A stretch of 64,000 bases of DNA from Lindgomyces ingoldianus (GCF_010093535.1 NW_022985198.1:258050-322049); one strand, 5' to 3'; numbered from the stretch's first letter, positions 34,296 to 46,800 are shown. Notes: generated by a model from the sequence alone, not told the origin. Program-made: numbers and translations.

Positions 34296-35212
34296 TTATA
34301 TACAGCAACTAACATATAAAGGTATTTTAACTATTTAATATTAATATTTTATAATAACTTAACCACTTTGTTTTTTCAAAAGAATATAATAGTAACTATA
34401 GTAAATATTTAACTCTTTAAATCTAGCTCTAGCTTTATAAAACTATATTAAATATTATAATTAAGCTTAATTTCTTTAAAAACATAGCTATATTTAGTAA
34501 ATAAAAATAGTTTTTAACTTAAAAACTTCTAAAAGTTTAGTAAAGACTTATAAAAACAAAACTACTAAAAAAGCTTAATAGATTTTAATATAAGCTAAAA
34601 AAGCTTCTAGCTTAGATTATAACATATAACTATAAACATTTATATAGACAAGTTACTAGATAACTAGTTTAAAGTAAAGTATATAGCAACTTTCTTTATA
34701 ATACAAGCATTAACATAGTTTAAAACCTAGTTAATTAAACGTATAAAATATTTTAAAAATAACTAAAGTTAAAAAAAAAATACTTTTACTAGCTATAACT
34801 TTTTTAAATAGATACTTTTATTTATAGTAAAATCTAACTCTATATAAGATATTCTTAGCATTATAATAGAGTAATAAACAGCTTAGCTTATCTTGTTAAG
34901 CAATTAGCTCAGATCTAGATATTTAGGTTATAAATATTATGTAAGCTGAATAAACAGCGTGCTATATGCTTTAATAGTTTCTAATGTTTTATGTCTGCAC
35001 CATGGATAGTGTCTAAGAACAGAGGTAATGCAATATGCTAGTACCTATTCTAAGACATGTAATAGGTTAAATTAGCTTTAGAGAATGCATTGCAAGTTAA
35101 GCATTTTGTAAAGTTGAAAATTTCTTTTTAGGCTACCCTTACAGAGTACCTTGCATCCTGCGTCAGAGAATGCAATCCTTTTCAACTATGGGGTAGCGTA
35201 CCAAGCTTTCCT

Positions 35213-36917
35213 TTATACAGATTCATGGAAAAGCGCGTCTAGTGTTCGAGACGTTTCCGAGGCTGCGCCTTCGTTTCTTACGCGACGAGTTGCGAAATAC
35301 CAAGCGCCTACTGTCGTGCTGGTAAGCCCGACAGCGATAACCACGAAAATCCAAATGTACCCTGACACGACCGTCTTGTCAGCAGTAGCATTCCAGTCGA
35401 AGAAAGTGGTTGAAAATACAGTCTGGATCACATTAATCTAAGGCCATATTGTTGGGACCATTGGAAACCATAGAGCTTACGGCTACAGTGGATAATGGTA
35501 GAAATACCATAGTCAGCAGTGCAATTGATCGCATCTGCGAACTGTCACGCCTCATGTCTTGCGTAAGATCTGTACTGGTGCGTGCTAGCTGAGTGTTTAT
35601 TTTGGAAAGATGCAGGTTTACGCTATTGTCCACTCGCGCAAAGTGATTCATTGACTACCAAGGGTTTCGTCAGCGATAGGAGAAGTTACTGGACAAAATG
35701 CTCAACTTGCCGTTTGCATGGTAAGTGACGTGTTCTCGATAACCATGTTGCATTCGCCCAGCTTATCGTCATACTCACTGCAGATCTCGCTCAACCGGGC
35801 GCGAATCTGACGTCCCGCTGCCTGCAAATGCTTTCGAGATTTTAGAAATGCTGATAATGGTCATTCTTGCTCATTCCTGCCGCGATGTATTCCAACTCAC
35901 TAGTTCTCTTGGAAATTGCTGTTAACTGTCTCTTCTCCGCATGGATTTGATTGATCAAGTCACGACTCTCGTAGCATAGCTTGAGAAACGCAGCCATCCT
36001 TTTTTTGTCCATGTCGAGATCAAGCTCCTGGCTAGACGACGCCTTTAGAACGAATCTATCGAGCAAATCATCCACTCTGTCCGCTAGGCGAATCCTCTCT
36101 AGCTCTACGACTAGGCCGGATGGTAGAAGAGGATGGTTGTAGCTGAGGTCAACGTTTTCAAGCCTACGTATAATCTCCTGCTTCTGTCTCTCGCTGCAGC
36201 CGTAAATGACCGCCAATGTCAATTCCGACTTAGCCAAAAAAACCGAAGAAACGGCAAGATCCCCAGGGAATAGGGACGAAGTTCGCGCTGTACAGACTAC
36301 CGAACACAAGACGCAGGCTAGTCAGCAGAAGCAACTTAGCTAGGAAGTCCACTCACGCATCTTGAGATCGTCCGGATCGGACGCTCTATGCTCATAGCAA
36401 GTGAATGAGGTAACTTCCCTCCCAATCGTTCGAGTAATCGCTGGATGGACGCAGAACTTTTGTACAATTTTCTTGAAGACATCTCTTTCGAACGGCAGGT
36501 AATGAGCTGGTGCGGGTATCTCCTCGAACACTGGATTGGCGCGTGAACATATGCTATAGGTAATCGGTTAGTAAGCGGTGTCCAGCGAACACCGATAGTA
36601 ATCATACACAACGCATGTTCCCGGTATCCTGTCTTCGTGGTAGAGAAATGAAGCCTGTTTCGGTCAAATTCTTGTCCATGGGAAGAGAGACAAACTTTCG
36701 TTCCTAAACCAATTATCCCAGTCACCCTTCGTTGTCAAATTTTCCACCTTTGCAATCTGGTCCTGGATTAGCAATATTTGCTCATCGCTACGGCATGGAG
36801 GCTAATATAGACCTTGTGGTTTGCGAGCTTTGTTAGTACTGTGGTCTCTCTTTTCCCATAACTAAACTTCGTAAAGTCAAGATCCGTCCATTCCAGCAAG
36901 CGGCGTTGCAAATCCAT
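35213..36917 (-). pseudogene. Second CorA-like protein gene, frame-consistent but with one in-frame stop
   Basis: Seven exons fit on the minus strand: 36917-36813, 36762-36608, 36553-36357, 36296-35901, 35817-35711, 35654-35481 and 35422-35213. All phases agree, giving a 447-codon product. The C-terminus has the CorA-like pair of spans, RSIALLTMVFLPLSTVA then TVFSTTFFDW and GYIWIFVVIAVGLTSTTVGAW. The GMN motif is replaced by STT, as in many fungal members of unknown function. Recognisable middle blocks are LPFERDVFKKIVQKF, ARTSSLFPGDLAVSSVF and EYDDKLGECNMVIENTSL. The intron at 35710-35655 has a GC donor (GCAAGT). Codon 33 of exon 2 is TGA (36666-36664, after FPWTRI), explicable by one C-to-T or G-to-A change. 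The start is uncertain (ATG 36917 chosen), and intron 3 could end at 36318 instead of 36297. It lies at the edge of island 2, and may be a recent pseudogene or a misread base. Confidence 0.68.
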
Positions 36918-38153
36918 TCCGTCCTCTCTTTCTGGCAGATCCACATAAATGCGAAGAATAAAGAATTCAATAGCTTGTTTTGACACTGCACGAAAAGAGG
37001 TAATAGCAAGCAATGTCTTGAACTTCCCAAGCAGAGCAATTCCTAGAGATGACGTCTCTTACACAATGTCAGGCTGACACCAAGGTATATTCGGTATCAT
37101 TAAGTGAAGGGCTTTATCGATTGAATGCAGGTAACATGATCAAAGTGCCGCTTCAAATCCGACGTTGGATGACTTCCACAGAAATGGCTGCAAGGCGCCG
37201 TGAAACGTTAGGCAGGGGACGTGGCCGGCTATGATTGGCCAAGGGACCCCACCGGTCAGACGGATTAGGTCACTTGCGATACTCGACTGCGCGCCGAGTG
37301 CTGGCTTTAACCATATTTCTGCAGGGCCATCTTAGAACAAATTCTAAACTGCCCCAGGCCTGCTCTGCAGCATCGCCTGCCCACGTACTCAATCGTCGAT
37401 GTCGTCAACTTACTCAACTGAGTCTCCCCTATCAAGCTCTAGCAGCATATTTCCTGGGTGGTCGGAACATGTCCTGCGAAAAAAGTACAGAGACCCGGGG
37501 AAACTTAAAGAGTCCCTGGATGCCATCTATGGATCTAGCCAATATAGGGTGATAGTACGTTAGAGCACATGATTTGAATAGTGCTCAATGGCATAGCTAA
37601 CGAATGTCCAGGTGAAAGCGGACAGGTGGATTCTAGTTCTGCCAAGCCCCCTAGGTGCAGTGCGTTGCTTACTGCCATTTAAGCTCAAGAAAAGAAAGGT
37701 TAACCCTAGCAGAAGGAACTCGAAGACCTCGAAGACAATATTAGGAACCATTACTGAGGCACAGCATCTACAGAAAATTTGCAATTATGAACTCGATTCC
37801 CTCGTTGCTGAGAATTGGTGACTGAAGACCTCAACACATAAACAACGCAAACCGTGGAGACAATCGGACTTTACTCTTACCTGCGATGGCTAACAATCGG
37901 CGAGAACATTCGAATCAAAATCCCGTTGAAAGAGTGGTATCACACACCGATTCGCCTCCCCTTAGGTAACCCATTCCTCATCAAAGCATACCAAGAATAA
38001 GGCTACACATGTTGAAAAGCAGAACTAGAGAATAAAGCGCTTACTAACCATTAATGCTTACGAACTACCTTCTCGAAAATTCCTATTCCCTTCATATATA
38101 CGGTCGAGGGATCTGAGAGGCTTCGCATGCCTACCATACAGATGTATATTCCT
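36918..38153. other. Intergenic stretch, no gene supported
   Basis: About 1.2 kb between two minus-strand genes. The frame of the second CorA-like gene stays open to about 37013 (through RIYVDLPERED), so its first exon may extend here. ORFs on the plus strand (37235-37552, 37612-37821) show no motif. Confidence 0.4.
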
Positions 38154-40203
38154 CTAATTAGGAAGCTTGGAAGGAGAAGCTGGAAGTTTCCAGTACTCGG
38201 AGTCTGTTCGGCATGTTTTCCATAGAACCCCCAACCTTCTTGTTAAGTCAGGAGATTTGATTCTTTTTTGTGCTTTGGGCTCGAGCATCCGTTCCTCGAC
38301 GAGTTCTAAGAAGTCCAGGTGAAATTGAGTACATTTAGGATGCTGCTTCAAGCGACTGATCCACCTGGTCACCTGAGGCTTTGTTATCGCGATCTGAGGT
38401 TCTCCGGGGGTTTCGACGATTTGGAAGAATGTATCAGTATGAAATCCATGATGGTCTTCTCCCATCCTAGAATTGGGAAGGTCATCGCTAACAGACTTCC
38501 ATCCTTCAAGATGCCACGTTATGAACTCTAGGAACATGCATCCCATTGAGTATATATCGCAAGCTCGTGTTATTTTTCCTTCCCTGGTGTCGATTTCGGG
38601 TGCACGGTAGGTCATCGTTCCTTCGGAGGACCTCGTATCGTTAGACACGGAAATTTTACTGTGCAGCCGACCCAGTCCAAAGTCTGTCATCACGAGAATA
38701 TCTCTACTTCCAAACCAAAGTGTGTTTTCTGCTTTGACATCTCCATGCCTCCCGTACAGATCATAATCGTTTTTATCGACGTCGGTAAGTTTCCTGAGAT
38801 TCTGATCTCGTTCATTGTGCACGAGCTGTAATGCGATTGCGAGCTCATAGCATTGCTCTGCCATCCACAGACTTCGAGTACTTCGCTGCTCAGGGTCCTG
38901 GTAAAGATTCCAAAAATCCCACAAGGTTCCATCAGCCCAGGGAAATACAAGATGAAACTCGGACGAATCTGAGCCTTGAGCCCCTTTTATTTCGAAGGTA
39001 ACAAGTAGCTGGATGAGGTGCTTGTAATCTCCTCCCTGGAAAGTCAAAAGAGATGCCAGCTCTTTGTTGAAGTCGTCAACATTTTTAGATCGTAATTTCT
39101 TCAAAGCAAATGGCTTTTCTCCATTGAGGTGCTTTTCGCCGAGTCAGCACATGGTTCTGTTTCACTCTAATGATCTCACTTACATTCTCGGGACCAAACT
39201 GGATATGGCTGGGGTGAAATTTGACACGCTGAACGTGACTAAATCCTCCATACGTCGAAACGCATTCTGCTTGCTTCGGAGCCTTAGCCCTAGGTTGCGT
39301 GACACGTAGAGCTCCTAATGCCGTGTGATCCTCAGCCTGAAGTATTGGAAGTACGTCATTGTGTTCCAGGACATAGTGGACATGTTGATTCTTCGGTTTC
39401 GTGAAGTACGGGGCCTTTACAGCGTAGGACCATTGGTGGAATTCACGGCGTTTCTTTGAACTATAGTCGTTAATCACTCGGTGGTTATGCTGGGGGTTCC
39501 GGCATCTCAAAGGTCTACTTCCAGTGACCATCTCAAGCGGTAAACAGTGATCATCCATGCCCTCGTCGATAAGTGTGATGAGATCTTCATGACAGTCGCT
39601 AAGGATTAAAAGAGCTAGGAGCTTGCTGCAAGGACGATGACATCTTGTGCCACTTCCGAAGCAAATCTCATGAGCGAGTGTACTAATGTCGGTTGGAGAG
39701 AAGACATTGCAGCACAACAGAGAGCGAAGAACCGAATGAACCGTATTGATGTCTGTAACGCTCGAAAGTTCACTCCGGGGAATAAAATACCGGTAGGAGC
39801 CAGCGGGGTAGGCTTGAGCAGCGTTATCGAGCGTCTCTGCAATTTTTTCGATAATATTATTCAGTTGTGCCGTAGACCTCGTGATACTAACATTGGATGA
39901 TCGTGAGGAACGATTTTCATCCCAAAAATATTTGTCACCACGATCAAAACATTTGAAAACTCTTGGGTCCTCAAGGCCAAGCTTAGAACGTTCCGGAAGC
40001 CGTGCGGACGACATATTAGGATTGACGGGTTTCTTCGGCTCGGTTTTGGTGAGAAGACGGATAGAAACGCTCTGGTTGCCGTACGAAAATTGGCTAGTGG
40101 TCAGACTTGGTAGGCCTTGGGGAAGTAAACCCTGGAGGAATTTGTAAAGGGCTAGGATGACGAACGCTATGAATACGAACGAATAGGTCAGAACAAATGG
40201 CAT
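38154..40203 (-). CDS. Membrane-anchored protein kinase, fungal HGDVKxEN type
   Basis: Two exons, 40203-39184 and 39131-38154, surround a 52-nt intron (GTAAGT ... CTGAC ... AAAAG, phase 0), giving 665 residues. Residues 4-25 (VLTYSFVFIAFVILALYKFL) form one N-terminal membrane span. The next 310 residues are a region without known motifs. The kinase domain starts near residue 335. The ATP-binding lysine lies in PFALKK (351 or 352), the catalytic loop is RHGDVKAENTL (H469, D471, K473, N476), DFG is at 490-492 and the APE motif at 517-519 (TMTYRAPEID). The glycine-rich loop is poorly defined: FGPEN|HLNGEKPF sits where it would be, with the intron in it. All catalytic residues are present. Kinases with this HGDVKxEN loop are expanded in filamentous ascomycetes, often beside heterokaryon-incompatibility or NLR-like genes, but no such gene is seen here. 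Substrate unknown. Confidence 0.85.
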
Positions 40204-41005
40204 TCTGATTTCCGGCGAAATCAGGCATGCTCGTGCACACTGGCGAGATCATTCTCGATAAAACTGTGGGCTGGGACCTCTAAATCTTGTAGAGCAGCCC
40301 ATCAAGCGCCGGCATCTGGTCAGGGCACTGCCAGGATGCCTTCAATACCTGCGCCTCGTTGCCTTACCCTACTGAACGGAGGGACACCAGCAGGGGAAAT
40401 GGTAGAAGCCCTCTTTTTACTTCACGTCTGCCTGCCACAGCCCTCGAGGTCATTCATTTTTGCCTCCAGTTCGCCTTTTCATGAAGCCGGTCACTAATAA
40501 GCCAAAGGTAGACTCGCCGAGTGGCCTTTGACCGGAAATCGCTCACCGGTCGAGGCCGGCCTGTCACTAAGCCTTCCGGGTTAGCGCCGGATACCTGAGT
40601 ATTGCTCGCACGAATGAATAGCGCAATTAAATCCCATTAACATCATCAAGTAGTCTAAACAGAAATCGGGTCTAGACTGCAGTTGGTAGGAAGGCCCCCG
40701 ACAAGCTTTTCGGCGCTTGTCCCAGCTAGTGGTACGCGCTGACCCGTGGTTTGCCACACAATATTCCTTGCCGAAAACTCGCTTCCTTCGCACCTCTATT
40801 CTCGCAACCCTTTTTCCGGAGCAAATTTGACGTTCATGTCCATGTAGCAAACAGGTACGTTTTTCTTCTTACCTTACCTTTCTACTCTTTCTTCTCTTGC
40901 TTCATCGAACAAAAAAACCGAATGCAATCCAGTGCACCCGTCTAACAAATCCGCCAGTCGACCAGCCCCTTCTATTTACGAACCAACTACATCTCGAAAG
41001 ACTCA
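40204..41005. promoter_or_regulatory. Divergent upstream region with a pyrimidine-rich leader
   Basis: About 800 bp between the kinase (-) and a truncated plus-strand gene. The plus strand has a long CT-rich run at about 40859-40905 (ttttcttcttaccttacctt onward), typical of fungal core promoters and transcription-start regions. This supports a real gene start just downstream. Confidence 0.4.
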
Positions 41006-41179
41006 ATGCGAGGTTCTACAAGCATCACGATAATGAATACTACGCCTACAGCCCCAGACGCCGCGTGCGAAAGCCGATGCCAGGACGGTTGTCTCATCAC
41101 CATACCTGCGACTCTGCTGAGCTGCCGCACCCTCAAAAGGGCCCTCGACTCCCGGTTTCCTGGCCAATATTCCGTTCAG
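41006..41179 (+). pseudogene. 5' exon of an unknown gene cut off by the AT-rich island
   Basis: An ATG-started, 58-codon coding stretch (MRGSTSITIMNTTPTAPDAA...) continues as CLITIPATLLSCRTLKRALD and ends FPGQYSVQ. A GTACCT splice donor follows exactly at a codon boundary (41180). Within 30 bp the sequence turns TA-rich and no second exon is visible. Composition, promoter context and donor suggest a real gene whose 3' part was lost or separated by transposon insertion. I do not recognise the family. Alternatively it is a chance ORF of 65 codons ending at 41203. Confidence 0.35.
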
Positions 41180-41939
41180 GTACCTAATTATAAACTCGTT
41201 TAATTAATAATCTAATTAACAGTAAGATAGCTTAGGAAAGATATCTTCAAGATCACGCTTCCAAGTCTACAAGAGGTATTTTAGCTCTCTTACTTTTTCC
41301 GCCACTTTATATGCTTCCCATTTCTCTACGCCATATATTAATCAGCTTTTAAATATCTTGTAGAACGAGCTTTTATTGTTACACTCTTTTCTCTTTAGAA
41401 TAAAATATTAGATAATAATTTATTTTCTAGGCTGAAATTCATGAACTTAAAATGTGTCTTAGATAAGTGTTACAACAAACAGTTAGACGTAACAAGGATA
41501 TCGCTAAGGCCAACTCTATAAAAGAAGGATATATAAAATAAAAGTTATATAATAAGATATTACGTAACAGGGTAGCGTGCTTTAAAAAAACAATAGGTTT
41601 AACTAAAACCTCTAATTTATTTAATTATTTTCTTATCTTAAGTGTTTTTATATAATTACTTTATTACTTTATAACTATTAAACTTTTTACTTTATCTATT
41701 TCCTTACATTGCAAGAGCTAATATATTAAGTAAAAAAATATACAGTATATCTTTTTAAGTACTTTAGTTATATAAAAAAAAGCGCTAAACTAGCTAATTC
41801 TATTAAGATTACCTAGAAGAATATTTCTATAAATTAAAATACTAAAGCTTATATAAATATATAAAGTTTTGCTAAGCAAAGTAGATTATAAGATTTTATA
41901 AGTAGAAACTTATAAAAATAGTTTAAGTATTTTAATAAA

Positions 41940-42199
41940 AACTACTTTATACTTAAAGCTATTTAACATTACCTTGTAATAAAGTAGACGCTCTGCTTGC
42001 AAAAATTAATACTATATAACTTTCGCTACTGCACTAAAAGGTTAAGATAAGTATACTTAAGCTAAGTATTTCTTACATAGTATAATATATATATAGATAA
42101 TGCTAGGGTTAGCACTAGCACTAGCGGTTGCCTCTAGTCTAGCCTAAACCTCTATAAGCAAGAGAAGGCTACATAGTTAACTATGCTTACCTTGTTACA
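41940..42199 (-). repeat. LTR-like repeat R2, copy 2
   Basis: The reverse complement begins TGTAACAAGGTAAGC and follows R2 copy 1 through the CGCTAGTGCTAGTG run, the TATATATA block and the decayed hairpin. The right edge (42199) is firm and the left edge approximate. It is strongly RIP-decayed. Confidence 0.5.
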
Positions 42200-42319
42200 C
42201 TATCCTCTCTCTTCATAGCCTTAGCCTCTAAGACATAAGAGTAAGAATATATATCTACTTACTTTAATTATAGTCTCTACAATAATTTATGCTAGAGTAA
42301 TTACTAAGACTTAAACTTT

Positions 42320-42573
42320 TAACTTTTAGGTAGTTTAAGTATTATATAATAAAGTAAGCGCTCTATCTGTAAAATTTAATACTATATAACTTTTTTAACT
42401 ATACTAAAAGGTACGCATAAGAATACTTATGCTAGGTATTTCTTACATAGTATAATATATATATATATAGATAATACTAGAGTTATCACTAGCACTAGCG
42501 GTTGCTTCTAGTCTAGCCTAAACCTCTATAAGCAAGAGAAAGCCACGTAGTTGACTGTGCCTACCTTGTTACA
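42320..42573 (-). repeat. LTR-like repeat R2, copy 3
   Basis: Same family and orientation as copy 2, starting about 120 bp further on. It reads TGTAACAAGGTAGGCACAG from its right edge. Two like-oriented copies so close could be LTRs of a small or internally deleted element; the 120-bp spacer is too short for coding sequence. Confidence 0.5.
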
Positions 42574-42839
42574 TAACTATTTAAAATAAATAAAGTTATA
42601 TTTTTAATTAACTTTTTATAAATTTATAACTTATAAATTATAAAGTAGAATACTACTTAAAGTACTTATATATAATATAATGTAGTAGATTACTTAAAGT
42701 ACTTATATATAATATAATGTAGTAGATTACTTAGCTAGCTACTTTTTCTTAGCATAACTAACCTATGTTATTGTCAGATATGCGCACCTACTGTCAAGAC
42801 AGGAGGAACGCTGGACGAAAGCTGCTACATAGTACGAGC

Positions 42840-42935
42840 AATAAGCTCGAACAGTATATTGCTGCAAATTGCTGCATGTTGCAGCATTTTGCAATATTTT
42901 GCAACAAATTGCAGCATGTTGCAAGCTGGTCGCGC
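42840..42935. repeat. Clustered TTGCWGCA words
   Basis: A dense run of TTGCTGCA, TTGCAGCA and TTGCAA words in both orientations within about 80 bp, in a patch of nearly normal GC. Similar but decayed words occur at 22625-22690. Confidence 0.55.
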
Positions 42936-43504
42936 ATAGGGCTAGTGCGCGAGGGACTTGGACTGGAAAAACAAAGCCGGGCAACACAGGCAGACAAAAA
43001 AAAAAGATTAATTAATTAATATAATTAATTATTATCCTATACATTATATCTAAAACTTATTATTTATCTTAGGAAGCCTAGAAACAGTGCTTTAATCTAA
43101 TAATTAAAAGTCTTAGTGCCTCTATTAATACAAAATAGCCACCTAGCCTCTTTAAGACGCGACAGTCGTCCTTTGAGACCACACCGACTACAGAGCCTGG
43201 ATGATGCAGCTGCAATTAAGATGTGTAGCGCACAGCATCTGGCCGCAAGTGGATCCTAAGTTAACTATCTAAATAATCTCTAAACTAAGAGCTCTAGAGA
43301 TGCTGCTAATAGCTAAGTTTTTACTAGCCTCTAATGTTAAAACGCCTATGCATATAAATAAGCTATTAATAAGTAGTCTTAAAGCTTTTAAAAAAGCTAT
43401 TAAATACTATAAGATTAAGGCTAACAAGTATAAAAGTAATAGACATAATTATAAAAAAAAGTAATTAAGCTTTTAATAGATTATTATTTTTATCTAGTTA
43501 ATAG

Positions 43505-43822
43505 TGTCACGGTATCCTCCCCGGATCCCAGACATAACTGTATTAGACGCGTACTAGAGTATTATTAGTGCACGTCTAATACAAACATAACACAACACAG
43601 ACATAAACTTAAGCATAAACTGCCTTAACACTAACTAAACCTAAAACAGGCTTAATTTATACCTAAAGCGCTTAGACTTTTAAGCTAAGTATTTAATTAC
43701 TAATTTCTTTTTAAACTTTTTTATTCCTTATATAATGTCTTATACTTACTATAATACCTTATGTAGTAATTAAACTAGACCTCTATAAAGCTCTATAACC
43801 TTACTTATGCATAATTATAACA
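43505..43822 (+). repeat. 5' LTR of chromovirus copy A
   Basis: A 318-bp LTR starting TGTCACGGTATCC. Its first 30 bp are less decayed than in the 3' LTR, while its 3' half is more decayed, so RIP hit the two LTRs unevenly. Confidence 0.9.
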
Positions 43823-46800
43823 TTATGTTATGTTAAAACTTTAGCTAAAAATAGCCTCTAAATTTAATCTAATAAGCTTAGTACTTGCATAACTCTAAGC
43901 TATTAAAGTAAGCTAAGAAGCCTTTTTAAAAGCGCTTACTTTATAAGAAAGCTACTATATTATAAGCTTTAAAGCTTTTTAAAAGAACTTTAAAAAACAG
44001 CTTTATGTTATTAAGTAGTCTATTTCTGCCTTAACTTTTGTTATAGTAGTAGGAACTAAGAACTTACTAGCCTTAAAGTTTACTTAGAAGTCTAGAGATA
44101 GCTTAACTTTTTCTTGCCTAACACTGCCTACAACTTATAACCTTTTTAACTTAGTAATAAAATCTAACTAACTCCTTAATTCTTTGCTGTTTAATAGAAA
44201 ATAGAAAGACTTACTTTTCTTTTTACACAAGCTCTAATATAAACTTAAAGAAAATATAGACTAATTCTTTTCTAAACACTTTTAGTTACTATATGCCTAC
44301 TTTTAACTTAACTATAATATAACAGCCTTAATTAACTTACTAATAAATAAAGATATTATTAACTTAAATTAATTTATAGCATTTTTATAAGTAACTTATA
44401 AAGACCTAAATAAAAAGTTAACAGCTCTAAGTTGCCTAAACACCTTATAATAAAAAAAAAGCTTTACTTTACACTTTACTAAGTTCTGCTAACTTACATC
44501 TAATATAGGCTTAAATAAGATAGGTTTAATTATAGCCTTATATAACTCCCTCTTAACTAAACTATAATGCGCTATAGTAAAAGAACCCCTTCTAAACAAC
44601 CTTAACGCGTATGCAAACCTAATTGCTACCTATAATAATAACATAAAGTTCCTCCCTATATAAGCTCTAATACACCCCTAAACTAGCGCAGTTGCAAATA
44701 AAAACTCTAACATAATAAAAATTAATTTAAATTATGCTCTAGTTAGTTCTAAAAAGTGTAAAAATTATAAAAAAAAAAGTTAATACTTTAAGTATAGTAA
44801 GTATAGTTATATATTTTAAAACTACTTTATTCTTTTTTCTTAAGTCTATGCAAGTAGTGCTGCTAGCACTTATTAAAGATTCTTACTATTTTAATTTTAT
44901 TTTTATAAAGGCTTTAACTTATATTTAAGCTTTAATTCTTTTTACTACTCTTAACATAGCTGCAGCTATAGTAGTAGGAGCCTGTAAAAAGGCTTGTCTT
45001 AGAGCTAAGTTGCCCTCTAGGACTAATTTAACACTAGATCTCTGCTAACTTATAGGCTAAGTCCTTTACTAATAACTAAAAGTACTAAGTTAATATTTCT
45101 ATATATTTATAATAAAGAACTATATTAGCTTTAATATAAGCTTTTATTAACTTAAAAGTAAACAGCATAGGTTACATTAATAAAGAACTAGCGCGTAAAC
45201 TAAATCTTTAATTAACACTACTTACCTAAATAATTTACCTAACTAGATTTAATAAAAAATAACTTAAAAAAAGTTTTATTTTTTATACTACAACTATTAT
45301 AATTACTTACTAACACTATAAGAAGTAGATTAAGCTTTATGTAATAAACATAAGATGTTATAACTTAATCCTAGAACAACTATAGCTATATTAGCATAAA
45401 GTTGCCTTTAATTACTAAAAGTAAGTTCTAAACTTTAACTTTTTCTAATGCTAAAATATATGCTTACGCTTACACCTAAACAACACCTAAGTAGCACTTA
45501 ATATAAAAGGTTTTTAGACCTACTTTTTAATAACTTAAAAAAGAACTACTTAAGTAAAGCTAATAAGCTAGGCCTTTTACTAGAATAAGCTATGTAAAAT
45601 AATTTAATAACTACTTAAACTTAAAAAAAAAAAAGCCTTTAAAAAATCTTTACCTACTTAATTTAAACATAAACTAGAACTTAAACAGTAGATAGACATC
45701 TGCTATATAGAACTTGCTCTATTTATAACCCTAGCTTAATAACTAGATTATAAAATCTACGCAGTTATAATTTCTAATATAGACTAAGCTTTAGCTCCCT
45801 AAAAACACACTAACTTAAGAATAATAGTTTCTTAAAACTACTATAACTTATTATATGTCTTTTTTTAAGACAAGTCTAATAAGCTTTTAATATAACATTT
45901 ATATAATTACTAGATAACTCTTAAGCCTAGTAAACAACCTAGTTATAAGCTACTATATAGAATGTTACTAAATAAATTAAAAGTGCTCTAAAAATACCTT
46001 AATAAAAACTTAAAAAAAGAGTTTATTTAAGCTAGCTTCTTACTAGTAGTGTTACTTATACTATTTATAAAGAAACTTAAAGGTAGGCTTTAATTCTATG
46101 TTAACTACTAAAGACTAAATGCTATTACTATTAAAAACTAATACTTAATTCTTTTTTTATAGAAAACTCTAAGCTAACTAAGTAAAGCAAAGTATTTTAT
46201 AAAGTTAGATATTATTACTGCCTTTAATAAGCTAAGGATAGTAAAAGGTAATAAGTAGCTAATAGTGTTTTAGACCTAATATAAACTATTTAAGTACCTA
46301 GTAATGCCCTTTAGCTTAGCTAACACGCTTAGTACTTTTTAACATTTTATAAACAACTTGCTCTAACCCTACCTAGATGTGTTCTGCACTATGTATATTA
46401 ATAATATTCTAATCTATAGTAATAGCCTTTTAGAGCACAAATAGCATGTACGCCTAGTGCTAAAGGCTATAGAAGAAGCAGGTCTATAACTTAACATAAA
46501 TAAATGTAAGTTTTACTAATTAAAGGTTACATATTTAGGATATATAATTTTTATAAATAGCATTTAAATAGACCCTATTAAGGTTTAAACTATGCTAGAT
46601 TAGTAATACTTAAAAGATGTAAAAAATATTTAAGCCTTTATAAAATTTACTAACTTTTACTAATAATTTATTAACAACTTTTTACAGTAAGTAAGCCCTA
46701 TAATTATACTTACTAAAAAAGAAATTTAATTTAACTTTAACTTAAATTACTAATAGTCTTTTAACTAGCTAAAAAAAGCCTTTACTAAAGCTTTAATACT

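Larger units (their letters stand above)
31500..35150. repeat. AT-rich repeat island 2
   Basis: A 3.6-kb AT-rich block between the F-box gene and the second CorA-like gene, with no ORF over 80 residues of credible composition. It is a mosaic of short repeats: R2 copy 1, a 0.75-kb inverted repeat with R1 copy b inside, and tRNA-like direct repeats. The remaining stretches (32.2-32.8, 33.6-33.8 and 34.3-35.1 kb) hold only TA-rich sequence. Confidence 0.8.

Noticed and set aside
34073..34312. 79-codon plus-strand ORF
   Set aside because: It consists mostly of the tRNA-like direct repeat and hairpin units.
35151..35441. 96-codon plus-strand ORF
   Set aside because: Antisense of the last exon of the second CorA-like gene.
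41940..42573. R2 copies 2 and 3 as paired LTRs of one short element
   Set aside because: A spacer of about 120 bp is too short for an element body and no target duplication was found; kept as separate repeat copies.
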